From the NCBI GenBank assembly GCA_009829735.1, contig CM020618.1, forward strand, positions 37,734,894 to 37,798,893: DNA of 64,000 nt, in the 5' to 3' direction. The notes under the pieces are model-generated. The model worked only from the letters and a program-made list of their open reading frames with translations, searched no databases and was not told the origin of the DNA. The translations under genes and the position numbers were made by a program. Positions within the stretch are counted from its first letter, which is position 1; each line of letters starts with the position of its first letter. The stretch comes from Pyropia yezoensis. Lineage: Eukaryota > Rhodophyta > Bangiophyceae > Bangiales > Bangiaceae. Positions 10,052 through 20,626 of the stretch are shown here, piece by piece.

Positions 10052-11454
10052 ATGACGTCTCGGGTGGCCTTGAAGGTCGCCATGCGCGCCGCCGGCAACT
10101 CGCCGGGCGCGGCGGGTGCGCTGGGCGCCTCCCTCTCTGGGCGTGGCTCTCTGTGGGCACCAGTGGCCCCTGCTATGGCGTCTGTGGGTACTTCTCGGGG
10201 GCAGTCATCGCCGACGGCGGTGGCCATGGAGGAGCAGGTCCGCTGGGTCAACCTGAAGGTGGTCCGCGAGCGGATGAAGACGGTGTCGAACATTGGGAAG
10301 GTACGTTGAGATGGAGAACGGCCATTCGTTGCTTTTCTTTGCTACACAGTTGTGTATACCGGGGGGGGGGGGTCTGCTCAGGGACGGACGGGGGACATTG
10401 GTTTATTTTATTTCTTCCGCCCTGTTGGCTGCGTGCCCACGCGGCTGCTGTGCTGCTGCACTGCGGAAGCAGTATCCTCGAGTAGCGTGTCTGACGGGCA
10501 TGATCCGTGTGTTTCATCGCAAGAAGTTACTCGTGCGTACGGCACTCCCACTCCCTTGTGCGTGCGGCACTCCTACGCCCTCACCATGATTGCTACGGTC
10601 CCGGGGATACTGCTACCCCCCCATCCGCTGTTCTCGACCACTAGATTTGCAAAGCCATGAAGCTTGTGGCTGCGGCCAAGCTGCGCGGTGTCCAGTCTCT
10701 GCAGCAGGCGTCCCGCCCTTTTGCGGTGGGTATGGGTGACTTCTTTTCCAAGATGGACGAGCTGGAGGCCGCCACCACCGCAGAGGCGAGCAAGAAGGAT
10801 CCGACTGGGGATAAAAAGAAGCAGCTGATCATTGCGGTGACTTCCGATCGTGGCCTGTGCGGTGGTGTCAACGCTGTCATTGTGAAGGAGGTGAAATTGA
10901 TGATGGCGGAGGACGAGGGCCGCACCCCCACCGGTATTATGCTGGTCGGCGACAAGGGCCGTGAGCCCATGCGCCGTGTCCACGGCGACGAGATCGTGGT
11001 GTCGTTCAAGGACGTTTTCAAGGCGCCTGTCACCTTTCCGCAGGTGTGCATGATTGCGGAGGATGTGCTGTCGCGTAGCTACACGGACGTCATCCTTGTG
11101 TACAACCGGTTCAAGTCGGCGATGGAGCAGGAGCCGGTGCGCAAGCCGATTGTGGGGCTGTCGACGCTCCTGGAGTCAGCGTCCGTGTTTGACGAGTACG
11201 AGTTTGACTCGGACATGGACTCGGCGCAGGTGTTTGTGGACCTGTTTGAGTTCCAGCTGGCGACCCAGCTGTACAATGCGCTGTTGGAGAACGCCACCTC
11301 TGAGCAGGCTGCCCGGATGAGCGCCATGGACAATGCGAGCCGCAACTCAACGGACATGCACGCCAAGCTGGCGCTGACCGCTAACCGGGTACGCCAGGCG
11401 GGCATCACGACGGAGCTGTCGGAGATTGTGGCTGGTGCCGCGTCTGTCTCTTAA
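10052..11454 (+). CDS. ATP synthase F1 gamma subunit, mitochondrial, two exons
   Basis: Central rotor shaft of mitochondrial F1Fo ATP synthase. Exon 1 is 10052-10300 (83 codons) and exon 2 is 10645-11454; the 344-bp intron has a GTACGT donor and a CTAG acceptor and falls in phase 0. Total 352 residues, a usual length once the presequence is removed. The first 60 residues are Ala/Ser/Arg-rich without acids until about residue 60, as expected for a mitochondrial presequence. The N-terminal helix follows with MKTVSNIGK joined to ICKAMKLVAAAKL across the splice, which is the family signature and proves the intron. Exon 2 has TSDRGLCGGVN and the C-terminal helix with ARMSAMDNASRN. A mitochondrial rather than plastid origin is favoured by the absence of the plastid regulatory Cys insert. 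Confidence 0.95.
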
Positions 11455-12169
11455 GAGGGTGGTTGTTATCGCCACGGTGTGGCCGTCGATCTCTTGTCTC
11501 TTTTGCATCCCACGCGCCATCGTTTCCCGCCTCGTACCTCGTAGGTCATGCTGTGGTCACGCCCACCAGCTCCCCATCAGGTATTTGTTTTTTGTTTTTT
11601 GTTGTAGACGACTGTGTTTTGCATTTGTCCTGCGGCACGTTGCGTCCATGGCGCCGGCCCTGTCTCTTTTGCCCGACGCATCCCCCGCCCCGCAAGCGTC
11701 TCGTTGCCCTTGCTTCTTGCTGCCACTCCCCAGCAGATGTGGTCAGAATACTGAGATTTCACTGCAATACGAATGTACATATCCAAGAGGTGGAGTGTGT
11801 ATTACAGATATAGACACAACCGATAGTCACAATGGTCAACGGAAGAGGGGCTCTCGTCTTCTGACACGCCCGTCCAGAACACCCAATCGGGAAAGCCCGT
11901 TGCCTCGTACTTGCACCCCCAATGGCTGCGTACCCCGTTGGGGTTGGTTGGTGGTGGTGTGAGCCACCACCTCCCCACGTGGAAATGCGCCAGCGGGAGC
12001 CCGACCGCCCCCTCCCGAGGTCCACCAGCCAGGCGACGAGCGAAGGGACTTGGCCCCCGCGCACACTTGCGGCGGCGCGCCCCGGGCCGCGCGCGCCGCA
12101 CGCCAGCCGCCACTGTCGCCCGTTCCCCGTTGGCCGGCAGCGCCCCACGACACCCGCAGGACCGCGCCA

Positions 12170-12222
12170 CGCGCCGGTCGGCGGACGTGGTGTCCCTCCG
12201 TCCACGTCCGCCGACCGGCGCG
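12170..12222. repeat. Perfect 21-bp inverted repeat with 11-nt loop
   Basis: Arms 12,170-12,190 and 12,202-12,222 are exact reverse complements and very GC-rich (core CCGGTCGGCGGACGTGG), so DNA or RNA would form a very stable hairpin. No T-run follows it and no gene end is near, so it is not an obvious terminator. Confidence 0.85.
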
Positions 12223-13930
12223 CGCCACCGGCGGCTTGGTGCTGACGCTGCCCGCCGCGGGCGCCGTCGGGCGGCCGTGGTTGCGCCCTTCCCCACCTAG
12301 GTACCTACCTCCAACCCCCGGCCCCCACTACCGCCCCAGGCCGCCCGCCACCCCCCCCTCTCGCCCTGCCGTTGCCCGAAGGATGAGGGGGCGGGCGGCA
12401 CCCCCCCCTCCCCCCGCTGCGCTCCCCCCCCACCCCCCCCTTGGTCTGGCTCGATGGGAGGCGGGCTTCGACGGCCCGCCACACTGCTCGCGCAGCGGCG
12501 GGCGGGCGTCGACGGCCGCCGCCGTGGCCACCTCGGTGGGGGGGGGGGGCGGGTGGCCGGCCGCCAGCCCGGCAACGCCCGGCCGCCCTGGCCCTTGCCC
12601 CCCCATGGCCACGACCACCACCACCCTACTACACCATGATTAATATCTCTTCTCCCCCCCGCCCACCCCCCCTTCTTCCCTCTGTTCGTCACTGTCACTG
12701 TCCTTGCTGTGTGCCAGGCTGGCGACGCTGCGGCGGCGGCACCACAGCTGCCAGTGGGGCATTGGCGGCGGCCGCAAGGCAGTGGAATAGTGGCTGGTGG
12801 AACGCGGGGGGATGGAGGCTACGTATGGGGTCGCGGTGGAGGCTGGTTGGGTGGTGAAGTGGCTGAGGGGAGGGCAGAGGGGGGGAAGGGGAGGAAGGGG
12901 TGGCGTTTAATGGCGGACGGGTTGGATGTGAGCGTGGGCTTGGCGGTGCGGGTGTGCTGCCGCATGGAGGGGGCGGGGAGGAGGCTTGTGGCGCCGCTGC
13001 GCGTGCGCAGCACGGGTGTGGCGCTGGCGTTGGCCGCTGGGAGGGGTACCCCGGCGTCAGGGGGAGGGGGCCGCTGGTCCCCCACCCTTCGCCCCCCTTC
13101 CCCCCCTGCCGTCCCCGTCGAGCCGTCGCCGTGGACGCGCGGCGTGCCGGCGCTCCACCCGGCGGGCCGCTGGGCCCGCTGCGGGTGGGGCAGCACCCGC
13201 CTGCGGGGGGGGGGTGGAGGGCGCATTAGGCGTGCCGGTCGACACTACCGACGCGGTCGCCGCCGGTGCCGTCGCCGTCGCTGCTGCCGGTGCCGCCTGG
13301 CCGCCGGGGCGGGACGAGAGGGTGGCCCCACCGGACTGCCGTCGTAAGCCGTGCCTCCCCACCAAGCCCACCCCGCCCGCTTGCCCGCCGCGCCCACCTA
13401 TTTCACCCGCCCTTCTGCCAAACGTACCCCGCCCGCCCGTCCGCCAACCCCACCCCGCCCGCTCGACTGCCGGGCACGCCTGGGCGGGCCGCTGGCGGTC
13501 TCTGACCGGCACGCGCAGCGACTGTCGGCCCCAGCCCCCCCCCCGACGGATGCCAGCCCCGACAGCAAAGGTGGAGGCTGGAGGGAAGAGGGGGGAGCGG
13601 GAAGGATGGGTGTCATCCCCCCCTGGTTTGGTGGTGGTGGTGATGGCCACCTTGCCGGCTGGGGTGGGAACGCGTTCGGCGGCCGCGGGCGCGTGCCGCG
13701 CCCCGGCCGGGGGTGCGCGGTGGGGTATGTTCCCCCCCCCACGCACCCCCGCCAGCCGCCACTACCACCACCACCACCACCACCACTACCACCCACGTTT
13801 TGCCCGCCCTCCGCACCCTCCCACGGTCGCGCGCTTGCTAGGGGCGCCTCGTCGTTTCCCCACCGCTGCGCCCCACCCCCCCATCCCCCCCTCCCACTCA
13901 GTTCCCTACCTCACCCCCACCCCAAAGCCT

Positions 13931-13968
13931 GCCTGCCGAGGAGCTTATTGCCTGCCGAGGAGCTTATT
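13931..13968. repeat. 19-bp tandem duplication
   Basis: GCCTGCCGAGGAGCTTATT is present twice in direct succession, looking like a recent slip duplication. Confidence 0.9.
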
Positions 13969-15242
13969 GGTTTGGTGGTATTTTCTTCTCCCGCCATGCA
14001 ACCAGTGTCGCGCTCGGCGGGGGGGGGAGGCTGCCGCGGCGGCCGCGGCCCACGGTGCGGGCGGCGGGTTGTAGAGGGGAGAAGGGTCCGCATCGCCAAC
14101 GGCCGCTGCCGCTCTCCCCTCGCCTGGCCCCCCGCCTCCCCACTCCCAATCTTGTGCGGGGAGGGGGATGTTGGATGGGGGTGGGAGTTTTCTGTCAACT
14201 GCGGCGGCCCTGTCTCCTCCGCCCTTCGTACCCCCCCCGCCACCGTCTTCTACTTTTTGTTTTTGATGCGGGAGCCGATATGGTCGAGGGGTTGACAGCG
14301 TCGGGCGGTCGAGCAGGCACTCTCGGCAGCTATTGGCAGCGGCTACCCTTCCTTCCCCCATTCCCCCGCGCCCTCCTGCCAGGCGGTGCTCCTCCCTCCC
14401 TCCGACCCCCCCTGCTCTTTCCGCGGCCCATCTCAACAAATCTCTTGCCGCTTTGCCTTGCTGGGGGGGGCGGGAGGAGCGTGAGGAGAGCCCTCGGCAG
14501 GCAGACTGATGGTGCGCCGATGACTGTCGGTGAGCAGAAGGGAACGAAGGTGCCGTCACTGCCGCCGACGCCGAGGCACGGCAGCGTCACGCATGGCGTG
14601 GAGGGGCGTGAACTGGCCGCGTTGGCGGAAGGGGAGGGGGGGTTGGGTGGGTGGGTTGGCGTAGGGTCGCCGGCGTGGCGAAACCAGGGGGGTGCGTGGT
14701 TGCGGCTGTGGCGGCCAGTCCGTTGGGCGGCCGAAAGCTGGAGCCACCCCCGCCACCCTGCCCCCCCTCCCCTCCACCCCTCGTCCTCCGCGCCCCTTTT
14801 TTGCACGATCGTGCGCGCTCGGGGTGTCTGCTCGGTTTGGATGCCCTGGCTGGCCGCCGGAGCGGTGGCGGCCGCGCGGCGCGCGCACGCGCAGCCGCGG
14901 GCGGCCAGCGGCGGCGCCTCAAGAACGGCGCCACGCCCGCAGCTGGCAATGTCCCTCCCTTGCAGGCAACCCCAACGCGACCTCCCCCCGCCCAACGCGC
15001 TCGTGCCCGCCGTCGCCGTCAGGGCGTCCACGTCTGCTGCCGTGCTGTGAGCATCCCTGCGGCGTCTCCCCACGGGCACTTCGACCCACGCCTCCCTTCC
15101 CTCTCCTCTTGCTCACCTCCCCTCCCGCGATTGTCCGTCCACCTCACCTCCCTGCCTCACCTCTTCTCCACTGCCCGCCGCTCTACTATTACCACCGCTG
15201 TGTTCACCCCCTTCCTCTCCCCCGCCCCTTTTGCTCGGCGGC

Positions 15243-15968
15243 ATGGTCGGTACCGCCGCCTGCCGGCCCGGCCTCCTCTCCTCTGCCCTATCGCTAGCGG
15301 TAGTGTTGGTGGCAGCGTCAGCGGCCAACCCCGCGTTGGCCGCGACGGCGGTCGGCCCCACACCCACCCCCCGGCTGGTGCAGTACCTCAGCGCGTCGGC
15401 GGAGGCGTGCGTGAAGGAGTGGACGGTGACGGGTAAGGATTCTTCGTCGGCTGATGGCTGGCTCTACGAGTCGCGGTCCGCGTGCTGTTCGCCCAAGCCG
15501 GGCGTCAAGACGATGATCACCTACTCCAAAGGCCGCCGCTGCCAGTCAGTATGGACGCCCTGCCGGCGAACAATGACCGCCGGCGGCCGCTGCGTCTGGC
15601 GGATGTGTGACGTGAAGACGTGCCCGGAGCCAAAGTGCCCGTCGCCTCCGGAGACGATGAAGACCCGCTGGGCCGACGAGGACGGCCGGCGGTGCGTCAA
15701 GAAGTGGTACGCGTGCGCCAAGCACTTTGTCAAGGGGGTGTGCTCGTGGCGGGCGTGCGACTACATCAAGTGCAAGCCGCCGTGCCCGAAGCCGGCGCCG
15801 AAGAATATGGAGACTGTCAAAACGCCGACCAAGACGTGCATGGAAGCGTGGTGGCCCGTCTCAGTCATCATTGACCACTCTACCGACGAGCAGGTGTGCT
15901 CGTGGAAGTGGAAGGACGCCAAGACGTGCCACTGCAAGCAGGACGATGGATCGTGGCAGAAGTGCTAG
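15243..15968 (+). CDS. Secreted Cys/Trp tandem-repeat protein
   Basis: A 241-residue single-exon ORF beginning at the ATG at 15,243. Residues 1 to about 33 form a clear signal peptide (hydrophobic SALSLAVVLVAASAA, then PALA), so the protein enters the secretory pathway. The mature part is built from four diverged units. Two share the spacing C-x3-W-x2-C-x8/9-C-x-W-x2-C-x4-C-x3/4-C: units opening CQSVWTPC (about residue 99) and CVKKWYAC (about 142). The first (CVKEW) and last (CMEAW, with CSWKW) units keep the C-x3-W opening but lose some cysteines. Units are linked by Pro/Lys-rich segments with METVKT/TMKTR-like joints. The protein is Lys-rich and basic. I recognise no named family; cell-wall or extracellular-matrix binding, or a defence peptide precursor, are possibilities only. 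Confidence 0.75.
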   Translation: MVGTAACRPGLLSSALSLAVVLVAASAANPALAATAVGPTPTPRLVQYLSASAEACVKEWTVTGKDSSSADGWLYESRSACCSPKPGVKTMITYSKGRRCQSVWTPCRRTMTAGGRCVWRMCDVKTCPEPKCPSPPETMKTRWADEDGRRCVKKWYACAKHFVKGVCSWRACDYIKCKPPCPKPAPKNMETVKTPTKTCMEAWWPVSVIIDHSTDEQVCSWKWKDAKTCHCKQDDGSWQKC

Positions 15969-17650
15969 GCAGGGGGCGATTGTGGAGAGAGGTTGGGCAA
16001 GTGGGGACAAGTGGAGACGCCGTCGTGGTGCCCTCCTTCCCCTATTTCCTCCTCCCCGGCTCTCTCCTGCAGAGGGGAGTCCAGCTCTCGTTCTGGTTTT
16101 GATTGTTGCGGGGGCGCGGTGGGACGCCCTCGACGGGGGGATGTAGCTCTGCCACGAGTGGTGGGTGTATGTACGTAGGTCTGACTGGGAAAACACAGCG
16201 AACTGTTTTGAGCCGATGTGAATCAGTGATGGAGGAGCCGTCGCCGCCGCCGTTGCCGCCACCGCCGACCGGACGGCGGTCCCTCTGCGACGGCAGGGGC
16301 GTGCTGGAGCCTTTTGTGGCGCATCGCATCAGCTCGTCGCTGCCAGCGCAGCCGCGCGTCGCCCACCCTCCGCGACTTGACCAAGTCAAGCGTGCCCAGG
16401 AGACAAACAGAACCATCTTTTGAGGAATTGCCAATGGTCATCCCCGCCGCGAAGGCGTCTACCGTACTGCGCGCAAGATACACACTGTCACGGAAAGGTT
16501 GTCTTATGGACCAGGATGGCCGTGTCTTGTCGGTTGAGTGGCCGCTGCCAAGAGCCAGAGTCACCCCTGAGAAGCTCACGACAGGCACGTAAGGGCAGAC
16601 CGACTGGATCGAAGAAGCGGAAGCGTCTGCCATCTGAAGCGTTTTGAGGTTCTCCTTTCTGTGCACGTTGTTCTTGTATGCCTCTTTTCGTGCTTCCCAT
16701 GGCTGTAGCACGTGGTGGTGGAATGTTTTTTTTTAAACCAATGCTTTCAATGTTGACCGGGCCCGGATTGCGCACGGTGACCTCGTGCCGATTGTCTTGA
16801 CACAGCGTTCTCCTTGCTTTCTTTCACGTAGTGCAACACACGCACTATCTATGCTACAACCATCAGCTTCTCACAGACGACGAAGAACAGAGTCTTCACC
16901 TCGTGTACAAAAAACTGTGGCCTGCAAGCGTGTGCTTCTTGCCTTCCGAGTCTGTTTTATGCCCAGAAGTAAGCTTTTTCAGGTGCTGAGAAGGTCCCCC
17001 AGTCACCCAACGATGAGAAGGGTATTTCCAATGCTTTCTCCTCCGCGTATGATTGGTGCCGCGCCGGAATACTCCCATGTCATTGGCGTACAACTGGTCG
17101 ACATTGCCGCTTTCACATTCAGCACCTTCTCGTGCGTGTGTCTCGGCCAGAGCAACAACACCGATAAAAAAAAATGCGTTGTGATGCTCACAGCGAGGGC
17201 GTTTTTATGGTGTTTTTTGGCCCTTATAGCGACAAGGTCGACGACGGCAGGTGACGTATTGGTCAACATTCCGCCAGCACGTGCTACGAGCAAGCAACAG
17301 GATGGCTGCAGCTGTGCCGGCGGCGGCAGCTTGATTCGGGACGTCCCCGCCGCGACCCACTCGCTCACGGATCAAGATCAAGTGTCAATGTCGACTGGGA
17401 CACGTCGACCGGGGTCGCCCTGCCTCCGCGGTCCCCGAAATTTGCAGTCCGAACACCACCGGTAGCGCACCACCCTCCCCCCGCCGCGTCACCAGCCTCG
17501 TAGGCGCCCCGTCGGCCCCCCGCCGCCTCCGCGTCGGCGGGCGGCCTCCTCGTGGGGACCGTACCGACGCTCCCCACCCCCATCTACCCCTCGGCGGCGG
17601 CGCGTCGGCTGCAACCCACCCCGGCTTGGGGGGGGAGGGGCATCATCACC
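15969..17650. other. Intergenic, less GC-rich; possible minus-strand coding fragments
   Basis: The composition changes to a more balanced one. On the minus strand around 16,500-16,800 a frame reads HEVTVRNPGPVNIESIGLKK and, at lower coordinates, VSFSGVTLALGSG; around 17,020-17,110 another reads STSCTPMTWEYSGAAP. These look protein-like, perhaps exons of a beta-rich extracellular protein, but I cannot link them with splice sites. No gene is called. Confidence 0.3.
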
Positions 17651-19414
17651 ATGGACCCCCGCCCCTGCCCCCCTCTCTCTTCCTCCTCCTCTCTGTCCTC
17701 CGCCGCGCCGTTTGACCACCGGGCGGTGGTAGCTGCGGCGGCGGCGGCGCGGCTGGTCGCCACCCTCGACGCCACCGACGCGGCGGCGGCGGCGGCGGCC
17801 GACGCGACGGCGCTGGCAGAGGTGGTGGCGGCGGGGGTGGGGACGGCGGCGGGTGGCGGGGCGGGCCGTGGGTGGGCCGACCCGGCGGCGGGGGTGTGGG
17901 GGGGGGGGCTACCGGGTGGGGGGGTGCCGCGCCGGTGGGCTGCTGGGGAGCTGGTGCCGCTGCGCTTGTGGGGGGCGGGGGGTACGCCCGGTCCAGCCAC
18001 CACCGCCGCCGCTGCTGCCGCCACGTCCGCCGAAACGGAGTGGCGGGCGGCCGCGTCGGCCGCGCCCCCGCCGGCACCACCATCACCACCACCACCGCCA
18101 CCACCGCTGCCGCCACCGCTGCGGCTGCTGTCGGCGGCGGCACACGCGTCGGCGCCCGCACCGGGGGTGCCGCCGAGCCTCCTTCTTGCCGTGTCGGCGG
18201 CGGTGCCCGCCGCGGCGGCGGCCGTCGCGGACCGCTGCTGGCTGGTGCCGTCGGCTGGGTGGGGGGCGGGGACGGGGGTGGAGGGGGGGGCCGCCGCGGC
18301 AGACCCCGCCGCCGACGGGTGGGCGGGTGTGCCCTGGGAGGCTGCCGCCGTGGCGCTGCCGCCGCCGCCAGACGCGGCGGCGGCCTCCCCGTCGACGCTG
18401 CCGTCGGCCTCGCCGCCGCCGCCGCCGACGACGGTAGTGTTGCTCGCACGCACTCCCGCGGCGGGCCTCCCAGCGGCGGCGGCGCGGCTGGCCCTCGGGG
18501 TGGGGTGGCGGCGGCGGCGGCTACGTCCCCCCTCTTCCGGTACCCCGGTCAATGGAGTTGGCGTCGGCGTTGGCAGCGGCAGCGGCAACACCCCCCCTCC
18601 CCTGCCGCCGCTGCTGCTGCCGCTGCCGTCCACGGGGGTGGGCAGGCTGGCGCTCCCCCCCGGCGTTGGCGTCACCGCCCCGCCGCCGTCGCTGCGCCTG
18701 GCGGCCGCCGCCGACGCGGCGTTTGGGGAAGCCGCCACCGTGGTGGTCACCCCGGCCGCCGCTGCCCGCGGCTGGCATGCCGCCGCACGAGGGGTCGGGG
18801 GCGCGGGGACCGGCACGCCCGCAGCCGTTGCCTCTGCCGTGCTGACGGCGCTGCGGGTGGCGCCGCCTGCCACCGCGGAAGCTGCCCCCACCGGGGACGC
18901 CCTGGCGGGCGCCAGGGGCGCCGGGGAGCCGTCGGGGGGGGCGGGCGGGGAGCTGCCGCCCCCCGCCCGCGGCATCGGCGGCATCTGGGTAGCAGGCCCT
19001 GTCGAGGTGTGGCCGCTGCCGCCGCCATCCCCACCGCCGCCTGCTGCCTCTGCCACCGCCGCCGCTGCCGCCGACCCGTGGGCCGCCGCCGCGGCGGCCG
19101 TGGCGGCGGGTGGCGGTGGCGGGGACCCCCCCAGGGTGGTCGTCCACCTGACACACGGCCACCGTCTGGCGGCGCCGGTCGCCGCCGCGGCCGCCGCGTC
19201 GGCCGGCCTGTCGTGGGCGCTCGCCCCCGCGGGGTCGGAGGTTGCTGCCGCGCTCGCCGCCGCCGTCGACGCGCTGCGGGTCGAGGTGGCTGCGGCTACG
19301 ACGGCGGCGGCGTCGGGAGAGGCCTACGCCGCCACCCTGGACACGGCTGCCGCCTCGGATGAAGCGTTGGCGGCCATGTACGAGGCGGTGGAAGGGCTGG
19401 AGGGACTGGCGTGA
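17651..19414 (+). CDS. Hypothetical Ala/Pro/Gly-rich protein
   Basis: An open frame of 587 residues from the ATG at 17,651 to a TGA at 19,412-19,414. An upstream in-frame ATG at 17,552 would add 33 residues. Ser-rich and hydrophobic-poor at the start (MDPRPCPPLSSSSSLSS), it is then mostly Ala with Pro/Gly linkers. Less biased islands include RCWLVPSAGWGAG, GIGGIWVAGPVEVWPL and PPRVVVHLTHGHRL, and the C-terminus is a probable helix (ATLDTAAASDEALAAMYEAV). The last segments favour this strand over the opposite one, which is open for nearly the same length because the codons are GCx/CGx-rich. No domain is recognised. It lacks introns and transmembrane segments. Confidence 0.5.
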   Translation: MDPRPCPPLSSSSSLSSAAPFDHRAVVAAAAAARLVATLDATDAAAAAAADATALAEVVAAGVGTAAGGGAGRGWADPAAGVWGGGLPGGGVPRRWAAGELVPLRLWGAGGTPGPATTAAAAAATSAETEWRAAASAAPPPAPPSPPPPPPPLPPPLRLLSAAAHASAPAPGVPPSLLLAVSAAVPAAAAAVADRCWLVPSAGWGAGTGVEGGAAAADPAADGWAGVPWEAAAVALPPPPDAAAASPSTLPSASPPPPPTTVVLLARTPAAGLPAAAARLALGVGWRRRRLRPPSSGTPVNGVGVGVGSGSGNTPPPLPPLLLPLPSTGVGRLALPPGVGVTAPPPSLRLAAAADAAFGEAATVVVTPAAAARGWHAAARGVGGAGTGTPAAVASAVLTALRVAPPATAEAAPTGDALAGARGAGEPSGGAGGELPPPARGIGGIWVAGPVEVWPLPPPSPPPPAASATAAAAADPWAAAAAAVAAGGGGGDPPRVVVHLTHGHRLAAPVAAAAAASAGLSWALAPAGSEVAAALAAAVDALRVEVAAATTAAASGEAYAATLDTAAASDEALAAMYEAVEGLEGLA

Positions 19415-20626
19415 ACGGAGGGGGCGAAATGGGCTGTGAGTGAGAAGGGCGCGGTGACCACCGCACCGGGCTCTGCGATGGGCATGGCCGGCGGCCTCCG
19501 ACGGTCGCATCCCCTCCCCCCTTCCCTTCTTGGCCGCCCCGGTGCAGTGCAATGGCAAGCGCCCAGTTTGTTCCCTCTCTACCCCCCCCCTCCCCCCCTC
19601 CCCTTTCCTACCCCTCTCCCCACTGGTGTGCCGTGCTGATGGTGCTGCAGGCGGCGAAAGTCGCAACCGCGGCGCCACCGCCACTGGTCATTCCCGCCGC
19701 GGGTCGAGCGGCGGGGGAGGGGGGGGGAAGCGGAGAAAGAAAGAGGGGGGGGAAGACGCGTTGGTAAGAAATTTGTGCCACGGCGTGTCTGCGGTGACCA
19801 TCACCGCCGCCGCCGCCTCTTCCCCCTCTGGCTGAGAGGGGAAGACCCCCCCCCCTCAGCCGGGGACGGATCAGACAGCGGCAGAGGCAGCGGTGCTCCT
19901 CGCGGGGAGAGGCCTCGCCGCACCTGCTGGCGACGTGGTCACCTCGGAGAGGGTGCTCCCACGGCGTTGTTGGCTCAAGTGGCGCCATGCGTGTCGTGGC
20001 CAAGCGGACCCAAGACTGCGGCGGCGGGCGGCCACGGCGGCGGCGGCGAGGACGGAAGCGGCGGTGGCGAGTATGGCGGCGGTGGCGAGCGAGGGCGGGT
20101 GGTGCGGAGCTGGGCGCCCCGACGGCCGCCACGATCTGAAGGCCGAAGTTGTAGCAAGGAAACCGAGAGCGGCCGCAAAGGCTTACGAGCCACCCAGGGG
20201 CGGGGGGTGTTGACATGGAGACGACGAATGGGGAGGGCAGTTTGGCATGCCGCGAAGGATCGTGGGCGGAGAACTACAACAAAGAAAGAAAGAAGAGGAG
20301 GGCACAAGTGACGTGCATTGCACGAAAATCATGCTTTGGGAGGAGAGCGGAAGTTTCATGGACATGGTCACGGGCCCCCAGGCACTACATACAACGCCCA
20401 TACCTCGCCCCACGTACCCCAAATGGCACTACGCCTGCACCATCCCCGTCGCTGCCGAGGCTCCTCGCCAACGTCCTCAAGCCCCACGCCGACGTTCCAC
20501 ACGCCGACGCCCTCAATCCCAGCGTACTCTTCACTCACCCCTGGACAAGCGCGCGCCGGATGGGTCCACGCTCCGCACCCCACCTCCCTCGTCCCTTTGA
20601 TCTGCACCCCGTCCATCCGGGGCGGG
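19415..20626. other. Intergenic, GC-rich, no confident gene
   Basis: Poly-C/poly-G runs and short hairpin-capable stretches, for example near 19,815-19,845. Open frames are short or composition-driven. Confidence 0.5.

Larger units (their letters stand above)
11455..15242. other. Long GC-rich intergenic region, no convincing gene
   Basis: About 3.8 kb. 11,455-11,830 is plausible 3' untranslated and AT-richer spacer. The rest is GC-rich and low in complexity, with open frames on both strands of similar length and Pro/Arg/Gly-rich translations. None shows a domain, a signal peptide or a plausible splice structure. A hairpin at 12,170-12,222 and a short tandem duplication at 13,931-13,968 are listed separately. 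Confidence 0.5.

Noticed and set aside
12819-15079. Several 200-360-codon GC-rich frames between the ATP synthase and Cys-repeat genes
   Set aside because: Pro/Gly/Arg-rich on both strands, no start context, domain, signal peptide or splice logic.
17584-19056. A 490-codon minus-strand frame opposite the 17,651-19,414 gene
   Set aside because: Mirror of a GCC/GGC-rich coding strand; the plus strand has better protein-like islands and a natural C-terminal helix.
17872-19362. A 496-codon plus-strand frame overlapping the same region
   Set aside because: Arg/Gly-rich shadow frame with no domain; competes with the Ala/Pro frame, which ends with a plausible helix.
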